From the NCBI GenBank assembly GCA_963682055.1, contig OY821740.1, positions 7,813,314-7,877,313 on the forward strand: a DNA stretch of 64,000 bases, read 5' to 3'. The notes under the pieces are model-generated. The model had not been told where the DNA came from, did not search any database, and worked only from the letters and a program-made list of their open reading frames with translations. Origin of the DNA: Primula veris. Lineage: Eukaryota > Streptophyta > Magnoliopsida > Ericales > Primulaceae. The stretch's first letter is position 1. Every line of letters starts with the position of its first letter. A program made the position numbers and the translations under genes. Below, piece after piece: positions 1-13,232 of the stretch.

Positions 1-437
1 TTGTTTTTACTTATATAAATAGTTGATAACCTAGCTTGTAAAAAAATATGTGTTCTAAATTATAAAGAACTCATTCTTGAGAGAATACACAGTGAGCTTT
101 AAAAAGAAAACAATTGTGGGATGCCATTGATTTTAAGTGATAGTTATAGAGTAGGAGCAATATAGAGATAGACAGAAAAACCTAGAGGGAGTCTAAGAGT
201 TTTTCATTAAGACTTGAATCCTATATTGTAAGCTTTTTATAATATCATAATCTGGGTAAATAACTCGGAGACGTAGCCTAATTGGATGAACTCCGTTGTT
301 AAATGTACGTGTGATTTACTTCAAGTATATTTAAATAAACTGTTCTGTCCATTAATACACTTGGTTCCAACTGTGGTTGCAACATCACTTGAAACCTAAC
401 TGTAAAACTGCAACTAGAACAGCGGATAGGAATTTCA
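1..437 (+). repeat. Copia LTR, right end (left part outside window), probably a solo LTR
   Basis: This stretch is the reverse complement, with many small changes, of the LTRs at 46146-47253 and 62415-63511. Shared blocks include the sequences around 200-300 and the terminal GGATAGGAATTTCA. It ends in CA at 437, as an LTR should. The bases that follow do not match a tRNA primer site (no TGGTATCAGAG), so this is more likely a solo LTR or truncated copy than the 5' LTR of a full element. The other end lies outside the window, so the target duplication cannot be tested. Confidence 0.75.
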
Positions 438-1867
438 GATTTTTTTGTGAGCTGTTATAATTAAGCAGTTTTTGTACTACAATGCAATCGAGGAAAAAAA
501 TAAGAAGTCATATTTAATTAAGTATTATAATTTCGTACAATAAAGTTTGGAATATTTTGGGAGAAAAAGAGTGGAAGAGGCAGCCATCTAATTCTTTTCA
601 CATTGGTTTGGTTCACAGAGAGGGCAAATATGGTTAATATTTTATGATTTGTTGGTATTCTGGTCCTCTTGAGCTAATATAATAGCAAAGGTTGTTTTCT
701 TTTTTCGGCGTCTTGGAATAAAAATTTAAATTGAAGGCAGAAGAAGGAAGATTATAATGCTTTTTCTATTTTCATAAAATATATAAAAATGATTAGATTG
801 CTTTTACTTTTGATAACCGTGTTCGTCCTTATGAGAAAAATCATCTGCTATTCTCTTTTGAGCAAGTGAAAGAGTATATATATTATTTTTTTAATCAAAA
901 TAAACCTAAATTCCCCAACATGAAATGGGTCCAGCTGAACCAGTTTAATAAGAATTTCTCATTTTTTTTAAAAATCCTAGGAGGAGATCAATTTGAAATC
1001 GGACCGAATTAGCCATGCAGGCATTGTGCATGTAAAATTAAATCCACATAACCCGTTACATCGCATAACTGGAAAGAGACCTTTACAAAATTAAATCCAC
1101 CATCAAGACTGGAAGTTTATATTCACTTTATACCTGCTCTTTTGAGCTCCCAATGTTGATGATTTTTCTGAACAATTTACATATAAACCGTCACCATTTT
1201 CCTAGCTCTTCTTTCGTTTTTAAAATCAATCTAGCTGTTCTGTCGAATTTTGAAACCAAAACTGCTGATAACTGGGCTGGTTTAATTGCTTATTAATTAT
1301 TATCAGTTGATTTGATTTTCTGTTTTACTCGCGAATTCAGCATAACCCCAATCATATTGAATTATCTAGTAAAAATGTATCAAAGTGAACCAAGGAGGAC
1401 AATTAAGTGGGGTAAAAATTCTGCAATCCATTTTCACAATAACAGTCTTATTTGTAAAACAGCCCAAAAATTGGCAGTTTTGGTCAGATGTTACTGGCAG
1501 TTTAAACGAAACAGACAAATTAAGTTGGGGAAGACAAACTTTATGGAGAAATTTTCACCGATAATAATATGACGGGGAATAAATACCATTTTCAGTTCAT
1601 ATGATAAAATCGTCCTTCTATCTTCTACACTATAATTTCATCAGTTTCATTTTTACACCAATTTACATGTACAGTGCATAATGAATATACAACATACAGA
1701 AACTAATATCCAAAGCAGAATTTCTCTGGAAGACTACTAAACCAGTGTACTTGAGTTCCTTCAGCATCCCGAAAAATCAGACAGTTGAGCAAATGGAGGC
1801 TCTTGCATTTGGAAAACACGGAGGGAGGGAGAGGGAAGTCTACCAAAAAAATAAAAGATATACACAG
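438..1867. other. Intergenic DNA downstream of TAF1
   Basis: No coding sequence is recognised here. The part next to 1868 must contain the 3' UTR of TAF1 on the minus strand. The 86-codon ORF at 1312-1572 has no recognisable domain and is taken as chance. Confidence 0.5.
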
Positions 1868-4800
1868 CTACCCATCAGATTTAATACCTTTTTCAACTTC
1901 GTCTAATTCCTGAGCATGATCGTCTAACAAAAAGTCGCATAGCTCAAGGAGCTGCTGAGCCAGAGGTGGAATACCAGGGTTGCGACCAGTGTTGTACTTC
2001 ATAGCATTAACGGTGATTTGCCAAACATCGTGCCTAAACTCATCTCTCCCTCTATACTCCAACCTCCTTACTTTCTCTTTGATAGTTGACAAATCCATTG
2101 GACGTTTTATAATAGCCAGATAGTCTGGAGCTTCTTTCCTTGTCACCGGTTTTAAAAATAAGTATGACACTGCGTGGTTTGACTTGAGGGTCTCGACAAT
2201 TTTCTCTAAGATATTTGCTAATCCGACCTGTGAAGCATACGAGTCTCATAAAACTACGAAAAAAATTATGAAGTAAATAAAAAGAAGACTGAGAAAATGA
2301 AAGCTGACACAACTGATAAAAGTTTATGGTTAGATTAACCATTACTACAGGCTCGAAGTTTATAAATATGTTTAGAAGTACCACATTTGGACACAGAAAT
2401 AGCTGAATAAGATCAAAACCAAAATTAACTGTCTTACGAATTTTAGATACCAAGAATACGTCTGCAGACTATATTAATACATGTTTACCCTTTTTATTTT
2501 CTTACTCGTGGGTGTAATTTTTTCCTTCCCAACCAACTTTCTTTAGATTTTAGTAGACACTAAAGATCCATAGTAAAACCTTATTATGTAAAATGGAACT
2601 GATGTAAGGTATCATTTCTAAGGTGATCAGGAAGCCAAAGTTTAAAATAGTACCAACTGTTTATTTATATTTTTAGACATCTGCTGTAGAAGTTTACTGT
2701 AAACTAAGTAGATATGTCAAGGCAAAAGCAAGTGCTGAAAATCTGTAAAAGATAGATTTAGAGGCTTAGGAAATGTGAAAACGGTAAGATAAGCAATCTA
2801 CATAATCTGCCCTGGATGCTCTTATTCTATTAACGCAAACGCAATTCTGAGAATCTGTATAAATTGGTATAAAGGGTTTGATATAATGTTTAAAGGCCTT
2901 ATTTAAATTGGTTGAAAAATTAGTACTATTTTAAACTTTGACTTCCTGATCACCTTAGAAATGATACCTTACATCAGTTCCATTTTACATAATAAGGTTT
3001 TACTATGGATCTTTAGTGTCTACTAAAATTTAAAGAAAGTTGGTTGGGAAGGAAAAAATTACACCCACGAGTAAGAAAATAAAAAGGGTAAACATGTATT
3101 AATATAGTCTGCAGACGTATTCTTGGTATCTAAAATTCGTAGCACAGTTAATTTTGGTTTTGATTTTATTCAGCTATTTCTGTGTCCAAATGTGGTACTT
3201 CTAAACTAAGTTAAACTATTGGTTCTGAACCCCAAGTGTTTTGGTTTGCTATGAATCAGAGTCTGTTGGGCATCAGTTCCATCCTAGGTCTTGTAGTGCA
3301 GATCTGATCATGACTGATCCAATTCAGATAATAGGCCGAAACCCAAACCAGCCAACACACACCTCAGTTTGGCATGCAAAGCAGGAAAATGGAGAAGTCC
3401 CATTTATATTTCGGATGACTTGCACAAAAACAAAAATTGAAGCAAGGGTTCATTGGCCAAATCATAGTATCATACCCATTGCAGAATCCTTTGAAAGTAG
3501 CAAAGTACTTAAAAAGGGTTTTCACTATTGAAACTAAGAACTAGTAACAACACAAAGAAACCTAACAAACTCGTAAAACAAAGAATATCAAGTGCAAATG
3601 AATTTACTGCTTTGCAAGTGCCTCAAAGCAGGAGAAGATCAAGAAATAAACCGACGAGTAAGAAGAGAAGAAAAGCCTATGAGAGAAGTAAATCATTGAA
3701 AGGAAGAAAAAAAAATAGATATACAGTAAACATACAGAAAAATAATAATTACTAAACACTATACCTCTCCCCCTTTGCGGCGTTTTATAGGTGGAGGTGG
3801 AGCATATTCAGCATCATACCTCTCCCTCTTTACGATCCTCTCTCTTTCTGGTTGCTTTCTATTATCATTTCTTAGTGGCCATACATCACCGAAGTACTCA
3901 CCCCCACTGGTTTCACCCCTGTTCTTCTTTTTCTTCTTTGCCTTCTGAAGTTCTTCCTCCTCCTTCTCTCTCTTCATTGCCAGCTCATACGACTGGATTT
4001 CCTGAATTTTCGCAAACCTTTCCTGCTCTTCCAAACACCTTCTCTGATTTTCATACAATATAATTTCCCTCTCTTCCTCTTCTCTCTCCGCAATTCTCTT
4101 CTTCTCCTCCTCCTCTTCCCACCACCGTTTCTCTTGTCTAATTTTTTCCTCTTCCTGCAAACGTTGCTTCTCAAACAAGTGTAACTCATTAATTTTCTTC
4201 ATTTTTCTTCCCTCTTGCCCATCATCTCCATTCACACTGCTATCTTCTAAATTAATAACCACTTTTGGTCGTTTAATAACAATCCTCCGAGGCTGGTCTT
4301 TCTCTGTCACTACAGGTGGCTTTATCACAATAGAAGTTCTGGAAGAGCCCACCTGCACATCCTCAGTTTTCACTTTTTTTGAAATAATGAGTTTATTAAC
4401 CTTTGGTGTAGGCTCTGCATCAGAGACAACCGCTGCGTCCGGACCCCGTGAAGATATACATGTAATTTTGTCAGTGGACCCACATTTGACCTTGAGAACT
4501 TTGGCCTTTATACTAGATTTTTCGTCATCAGGAGCTTCTATCTGATCCACTTTAATGGCATTTTTCGGAAGAAGTTTTTTGGTTGAAAATTTCTTGTGGA
4601 TTTGGCCCGAGGGATCCACACCGTCAGATCTCGTGCTTTTCTCCAAATCTATACCTTCGCATTGCGTTTCTGAGTCTTCTCTAAATTTGGAGCAATTCTT
4701 GTTGGTCCTCATGTGCCCAAGCTGAAATGACAAGGCAAACAAATAAACAAGCAAGAACGACTGACCACTGCAAAACCAAAAAAGGAAAGTTAAAGAGCTC

Positions 4801-7800
4801 TACCTTTTAGATCCTTTAATTTTTCTATTATTTCGGTTTACGTATGCAAGAACTAGGTTTAAACTCGTAAATATGACAAGATGACAAAATATACTGATGG
4901 TAAACTACGAATAATTATATGCACACACCACCTGTACCCCTCTCGGGCAAAATTGTAGTGTTGTGATTTTGTCTCCACTCCCTCTCAAAGGAGTGTAGCA
5001 AGTAGTGTAAGAGATGTATGCATATTGTTACCCGGTAAACTACATACCTGTCCACAAGCTCCACAAATAAACTTATCCCTCGCAGATTTCTTCTCTTTGA
5101 CAAACTGTATGAAGATAACAATGTTATTTGAGTTGTGCCTATGCCCGGTAAATAAAGAGTGGTAAAAGTATTTCAAATGCAAACATGAAAAGGTTACAGC
5201 TAACTGACTACTAGATATCAGAGCAGAATTTACCATAAATATGGAAAACTCACTTGACATCTTAAAGCTCTTTTACTCGTAGAGATAGAAAAAATTGTTA
5301 AGCTTCACAAAAAAGCTCAACGCGTACGCTAAGTTATGCTATTTTCTCAAAATAACAAAACAAAATTGTTAAGCATTACAAAATTGTTAAGAGATGTATG
5401 CCTTTCCTTTGATATGAGCTCTTTTTTGTAATAAGCTTAAGTTATGATATTTTCTCAAAATAACAAAACATCATTGTTCCAAGAACCCACTTACACTAGA
5501 AGCTAAGCATTTCCCTTAGATAAATCGGTTTATGTGAACCACATTCCTAATAAAGAATAGAAGAGAGAGACGGAGACAGGAGAAAAGGGCACCTGAATAC
5601 CATCAGCCAATATTTTGACTTTTTTGCTTTCTATGTCATTCATCTTTACACCTTTAACATTTGCCGATAAACCCTTCTTATTAAAAAGCTCTTCCTCCTG
5701 CAAGAGAAGAATAACATAGTTATCATGGAAGATTACATTACGCCCAAGATAAACAAAGCTAAAATCATTCAGGATATATGCTAAAAAAGAAGTCAAAATA
5801 AATCTAACCTTATTTGGTTCAGTAACTTCTTTAAATGTAAGAAGTTTATCAGGTTGAATGGTATTGGCGTCTTTTTTTGGTGTTACATTAGTTTTTTTTG
5901 GCCGGTCAATATTCTCAGCATCAGCTTTTAACTGTGAGCTTGGAATTCGTCCCACACCCTGCATGACAGCTTTTGTCTTTTTAGTCTTCTTCAATTTAGC
6001 CTCATCATCTGGAAATGAAAAGGTACAATAAGTTCTACATCAGTAATATATTTGTGGAAATAGTCCAGCTAATCCAAGGTAATGAGGCAGTGGGTTGTAT
6101 ACCCATAAAATCACAATCATGAACATGAACATGAACATGAATCTTTGCACAAATCACATCTACGAGAAATTGATGCTAAAAAAGAACTTAAGACAATTGC
6201 CCATCTCACAAAGTATCAACCCTTAAACTAAGAAGTGTCTAATTCGAGTCCAATACTATTGTTACATTGACTTTACCGGTTCACGTTATATATCTCCATA
6301 ATGAACACAATTTGGAGCGAGAAGAACGAAACTTATGATAAAGGGTTATGGTGAAGTGATGTTCTTAAGATATCAGGTTCAATTGTCAACAGTTCAACAC
6401 CAGTTAAGTGTTCAGTGCAAGCTGTAAGAACTTTCTGGGGTCTTTTGGCAATTTCCAGAAAAACTTACGAGCCACAGGAGCCGTATAATCAACTATATAT
6501 AGCAGTTCTAAAGAAGGCAAGGGTTCTGGAAATATAAATAATATTTTGGTAGGATGTTTGGATTGTCTATAAAAACCTTTCTACTCAGCATTTCCGTTTC
6601 TTAATACTTTATCTTTCAACTTATGAATTTTTTAACAAAATGGGAAAATTTCACCAAACATATCTTTTTCTTAATTAATTGCTGCAATTCTCCCATTCCT
6701 TTAAATATTGGGTGAACCCATAGTGAGATATTCTTAGTTTGCAGTAAAAGGAAGTGTTCTGGCACACTTGGCCTTTTATCTTCTGATCAATCAGTGATTT
6801 TCTGATAGGTAAGCAACTCTAAATTCACTATTGAACATGGTACAAGGACAAGTTTGTTCAGATTATGTGATCCAAAAAAGTACATACCATCCATTAGCAT
6901 CCTACAAAGTTCAGCAGCTTCAGCAGCCTCATCTTCAATCTCTTCTTCAGCCTGAGCTAACAAAGGTCGTCTTCTCATTTTCAACCCCTTCACACCATCC
7001 GCTTTGCTACTCTTAGATACGTGGTAATCACTCTCTCCTCCTTCCCCCTCTTCGACTTCTTCTGCATCCAGAAAATTTTCCAAATCCCCAGCAAATGAAT
7101 CCAGGTCACTATGTGCTTCTACATCACTCTCATATTCATCACCATCAATAACAGACAGGCTTTGAACTTGTCGATCCCAAATTTCCTGACACTTTTCTCT
7201 GGTTTGCTGATGAAGCTGTAGAAAAGACATGCGTTGGCCACGTGCGTATTTACTGACTGTTGCTGGGTCAACCATATTGGTCGTTTGCTCACTTGAAAGC
7301 TTGCGAATCATTGCTATTCTATGCCATCTGGTTTGTTTTGCAATTTGTTCTTCTGGTACATTGAACTTGAGAAGAAGCTGGAGGAAAAATAGCTGGTGTT
7401 AATACGGGACGAAATTTTTTGCTCACCACATTTCACATTGTCTGTCCCCAATAACTTTTCAGAAATACGAAATCTTTGTCGTTATGAAAAGTCGGTATAA
7501 AAGCTGATTAAAATTCTCATCTTACCCTTCGTTTTGAACCGTTTACCATATTATTCTTTAAGTTAATTATATGCATAAAGTGAAAAAAAATGGAAATTCA
7601 AATGTTGAGAAAAGTATGTCAATAATTTAAAAGTGGAGGAAATACTGGTAAAGTAGATATTACTTTCTTTCTGAAAAAACTAAAGATATTCTTCAAAGTT
7701 CAGACTAATGTTTTTTTTATTATAGTGGTGTTTGTATTGTACAAAAGTTGTCTGACCAAGTAAAGCATTCACCACATCAAGCTAATCAATGGTAGGCTAA

Positions 7801-9165
7801 CGCATTCTCTCATAAGAATGAACTATGACTTTATACTTCCTAAATTCCTTCTTATACCCATTGTAAAACGAAATCATGAAGAAAAAAAATTCAAGATGTA
7901 GTAATATCTCGGTGAAAATAAGCTTCGTGGAAAAGAATGAAAAGCTTAAGCTTATTACACTAGAAAAGCTTACGAAACTCTTGCGAAAGAGCTTCATCTT
8001 TATTCTACGCTTACGCCTTAAAGAACACAGTAATATACATCTACGGGAGAAGAGCTGATTAGTTTAACCTTTTCATGATCATCTCCGTAAAGCCGTTCTT
8101 TCTTTGAAGGATGTAAAATTTCAAGAGAAAAGTGGGAAAAATAAGAAGAAAGGAGCGATTATACCACCTCTCTTGCAGCTTCCATGCTCAATCTACGAAG
8201 ATCAGCATCTGTTCCAGTGACAGTTGAACCACCCCGATTTATGGTAACTGTTCTTTGCTTCACCATAGCACTTGATACTGGAGCTACCTTGGGAGTTGCA
8301 CGCACAAAGCTGAAACATAGGCCCCTTCCTGATGGATCACCAACTCCACTAATTTCCAGCCGCTCGATGTTTTCTCTTCCCTGGAAAAGGAAAAAGAAGT
8401 TATTGAAGGAATGAACGGCGAATAGTTATCTGGAGTTGAGGACAATCAAGACTTATAATAGTTCACGTTCTGCGGAAGTTCAGCTCATGAATGAAAAGGG
8501 AGAGTTTTCACATCATACACACATCATATTTAAGCAGGTTTCCGACATTTTATCAGGTGGTGGTTTACAATCTGCACATCGAATATGGAGAGCAGTTTTC
8601 CGACATCCTATCAGGTGGTGGTCACTGGTCTACAATCTGCCCATTGGACATGGAGAGTGGGATATTTATTTGGATTCTCATGGAGGAGACATAATTTTTT
8701 TATTTTTGTCTCATTCTTCAATTCAAACGGTCATCCCATCTCAGCTGAGGAGTTATGTTAATAAATATCAAACAATCTATAACACGGCGATACATTAAAC
8801 AGGCTACAAGTATAATATTATGCACTCTCTTAAAGCTTAAGCTTTTAAATGGGATATTGCTCAACAAACTCATGATGATATTTGGCCAAATACCAATTAG
8901 GAATATGATATTTGGACATTGCTAAACTAATTTAACTTATTACACTGTCAATTTATATGCATTTTTATTTTTTTTGAGAAAATTGTTCGTATACTGCGAA
9001 AATAATTTACAATTTTTTAGCGTATAATGTTTACTATTTTAATTTTCTGTACGGTCAAACTATCTAATAATTTTGTTTATTGTTAAACTATTTAAATTGT
9101 TTGTCCACTGTCAAAATGAGCATATGTATAGAAAATGGAATCAGAAAGATTAACTAACATATAAG

Positions 9166-9227
<62 letters not shown>

Positions 9228-12200
9228 GGGATTGGAAGAGTTACGGAATAGTTGCTATAATTTTGGTAGGGGTGATTTTTACTTTTACATTAATTAAGTA
9301 TAGAAAGTAGTACTAAATCAAAGTTACCCCTTAAACAAATATAGACTCTGCTTCCTGCTTCAAGGTGGTATTATAATCTCTCAGAGTAAAAGAGTGCTAA
9401 TGTGAAGCCCTACCATATCTGTTGAATACAATAGAGCATCCACACTAGCCTCCCCAAAACACTTCTCATGTTAATATACTGAGTAAAACCAAAAACAATT
9501 TCGCATCAGCCTCCCTATGAGCTCTACATATTTGAAGTGAACTAGAGAGTCTAAAACATCGTATAATGTAAAATGGATCAGGAAAAATGTGATTTCAGAT
9601 GCAAGTTTAGGGGTGTACAAGGAGGTTGACGAAGATGTTCGCGCAGAGGTGCTACAAAGTGCATATGCATGAATAAATAAATACAGTTAAAATAAGCGCT
9701 GACGTGAAATGAGCATAAAAAATGGTTATAGACAATTTACCTGGCTTGTACAAGCCACAAAGTTGCTACTCAAGCTCCAAGGAGTTATTTGCAGTTCTCT
9801 TTCTATATGTGAAGCTGCAGCTAAAGTAATTGCTTCATCAGGAAGCTGGTTCATTGCAGAAGAGAGGGCGGCAGATTGAGTCAACCGATGTATTCCCAAT
9901 CGTTTTAGCCTGTGTTGTCCAGCTTGCATGCTCTCATACGCACATACCTAATAAGGAAAATTATCCCATCATTGATCATGAAACAATTTGATAGAACCTC
10001 GAAATCAAAACAAAAGCACTTAGAAACAAAAATTGGGAGAGAAACAAAAATTTGTGGACCAACCTATAGGTTTTACAATTGATGCACCATGTCACTAAAA
10101 TTCATAAATTAAACAACCATCTAAACAAGTTCATACATTTAGTAAACTAGCATTAAAATTTCAACTCAACAGAACTGTTTAAAGTAAAGTTGTTCAATCA
10201 ATCTTGTGTAGCCCCCAAAGTACACAAAACCGAGCAATTAATTCCAGAATTAAAATTCAACGTTTGCGCACTCGTAAATCTCTATAGATGGGGTGCACTA
10301 ATTTTTTATTTTGTAATTGGTGTTGGAATTGTAAGCGTTGATAAGTTCATGAATAATGCTTAATTTTGTGAAGCTTGTATCTAGATTGTGAATAGTTGGG
10401 TGGTAAAAAGGTGAGATTCTCCGAACTTAGATTCGATGATGCATTTCTCTAAAAAAAGGTTTACGGGTATCAATATGAAGCATCTTAATATGCAAATGCA
10501 ATTCATAACATTTCCTGTCATCTACGACCAAAATTAAAATCAACCAATAATGCGAACAATGCTTCACGATACTTACATTTTCTGGTGTCACCATCCTTCT
10601 CAATTCCTCTTCCAATGGAATTCGAAAATTACGCCTCATTACCCAAAATTGATGTCCATTTGTTCCTCTCTGGTGGGTACCATAAAGACAATAAATATTT
10701 ATGTTATCAGGTACTATATTCCACGCCAGGAAATTATTATTAATAAAAATAAATCCAGGTCTTATTTTCCTATATTGGCAGTAAAAGTACCTGCATGTCT
10801 GCACAATGCTTGAGCCTTTTACGGAGAAAAGGCTCTGACATAGCAGGAAACTGAGCAGAAAGTTCATCAGCTCGAATACATGGAATCGAGCCACGTTTTT
10901 GAATGGTTCGAAATTCTCTATACATGTAAACCAAAAGCCTGTTCATAGTATATGCCTGTAGACCTTTGGATCCCGGTGCCAATACTTCAATGTGAGGCTC
11001 CTACAAAAACGTCTACTACATATTATAATGTTGGATTTTCCACAAATAAAATCCAGCTGCACAAAAACAATATACTTTCATACTTTTATTATGTATGTTC
11101 CACGGGTAGAACCATCAGGAAGCCAGTCAGATATTAGAAGTAACAGCGGACAAAGTCAATAATTATAAAAAAAAATATAACCCGGTATTACCTGCTGCCC
11201 TACAACATTAAGTCTATCGATTCGTCTTATTGATAGCTTTCCCTTTTGAGAGCGCACCAATAGATAGTCAGCTGACGACACTTTATGTGGATAGATAGGA
11301 GCCCTGTACATGTTAGTTTCAAGAGATGATTGGCTTGAACCAGGTCTTACATCTCCAAGGAATGGAGATTTATCAGCAGGGTCAAGAACAAACAGACTCC
11401 CTAAACTATTATTTCCATTCTTCACCAGTGCTCCAGTTTGATCATCAGGGGAAGATTTTTGATAGTAAGTGCAAAGTCTAGCACCCATTCCTACGTTGCT
11501 AAGAAGAAGAGGCCTTTCTTCACAGTACCTGCATGGAAACATTATTTAATCCAAAAAAAATTATTAAGTTTAAAAAAAAAATAACATACAAAACTTGCCT
11601 GCTACTATTGGTTTTATTCTTCAGTAACTAAACTTGCATACATTTTCTTGATAAAATAATTTCTTTTGCATGCGAACAAGCTTTTTCCAACAGAAAGAAA
11701 ACACAGATGACTAGATGTAGACCCCATAAGCCTGATACAAAGTAACTAGTGCAAATTACAACCACACCATACTTTGGAAGATCTTTTTGGTTCCTATACT
11801 TTCTGTTGCCACATTACCAGTCCTAATTTGAACAAGTTACATTTATGGTCCTCATAGTTCCAAGCAAGACAACGTTACTCCCCATGATTTCAACAAATTA
11901 CACCAGTCGTCCCTTTCTTGTAGGAATATTTTACGCATGCAAAATTGTTGCACCCCATTGAAAACAGGGAGGTCGTGCAATGCATTCAGTTGATAGTGAC
12001 TGCTAGTGTTTCATTGGGAAATATGGGGACCAAATCGGAACTTTACTCAAAGTATGGGACCATTAGCATTGCAATACAAACTATGGAGATCATCACTAAT
12101 TAGTGATTACCAAGGAAAAATACAAAAAAAGATAAACATGCCATCAGTCCCTATTACGTAGAACGCAGAACACCGAATTACATAAAGCTAATACCAAGGT

Positions 12201-13201
12201 TTTGAACTTACTCCATGAGGAAGACATGGCCATCTTTCACAGAAAGATCAGATTTCTTTTTAAATGCCCCAGGTGGGCGCAAAGACTTGTTCTCACCGGG
12301 GACCTTCTGTGCTCGAGGCCACATGTAAACATTTGTACGAACAAGATGAAGCAACGAATTTGGTCGAACGTTTTGTGCAGCAAGGGATGTGTCATTTTCA
12401 AGTTCTCGCCCTAAATAAAATATCTTCACCGGTTCCAAAGGCTTATAATCTAACAAGAGGGGGAAAAGAGATAACAATGAGGTAAGAATTAAAATGGGGT
12501 AGGATTCATTTCTAACCAAATTCAGTATAATTTTCTTTCTTTTAAACTGTAAGAAAAATGGATATGCAACAATGTAATACAAGATTACCGACCTAACTTT
12601 TTTGAAGCCTTCTCTTTAAGAGAAGAAACAGTCTCCTCCGCTTCCACATGAAGTTTACTCCCTTTACCACCTAAACTTTTTAATATGATTTTCATAGGTC
12701 CTTGACTAGTAAGTTGCCCCTGTTCTTTCAGTGCTACCTCATTGTCATGTGGATACCATAGTGCCTTTGGGCGATGAAAATTGGCAATATCTTTACTGCA
12801 AAATCATAAGCGATCTCAGAGAAAATGATTACAAACAATAGTACAACGGTTATTGATCCAAACATGAAGGTTTACAAGTTATATTTGGGAAAATGGACGA
12901 AGTAGCAATACATTTTGTATTTCATTGTCTTTGAACACATGAATAATGCAACAGTTGGGATCTGGTCTGTTACTTGTAAAAGTGTGTAAACTACAAGTAA
13001 GCTACTACGAGTTTTGAAAAAAGTATAATTACTTAGTGAAAAAAGTGTTATTTAGGGTTTAATAGGTTTTCTAGTTTCATTTCGTAGCCTATAGATAGGC
13101 TTGTGCAGGGATTGTAAAATCAGTTTCTTGTTTGATGAATTAATATACTATAAGGAGTTCTACGTCTTCTCGTTTCTCTGATTCCTTCTCTTTCATTTCC
13201 A

Positions 13202-13232
<31 letters not shown>

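Noticed and set aside
437..450. A primer binding site after the LTR at 1-437
   Set aside because: The sequence after 437 (GATTTTTTTGTGAG) does not match tRNA-Met or another common plant primer, so no full element is claimed there.
3241..3755. Two plus-strand ORFs (96 and 75 codons) next to the foldback
   Set aside because: They lie inside the last TAF1 intron on the opposite strand, have no recognisable domain and follow AT/purine-rich composition. Taken as chance.
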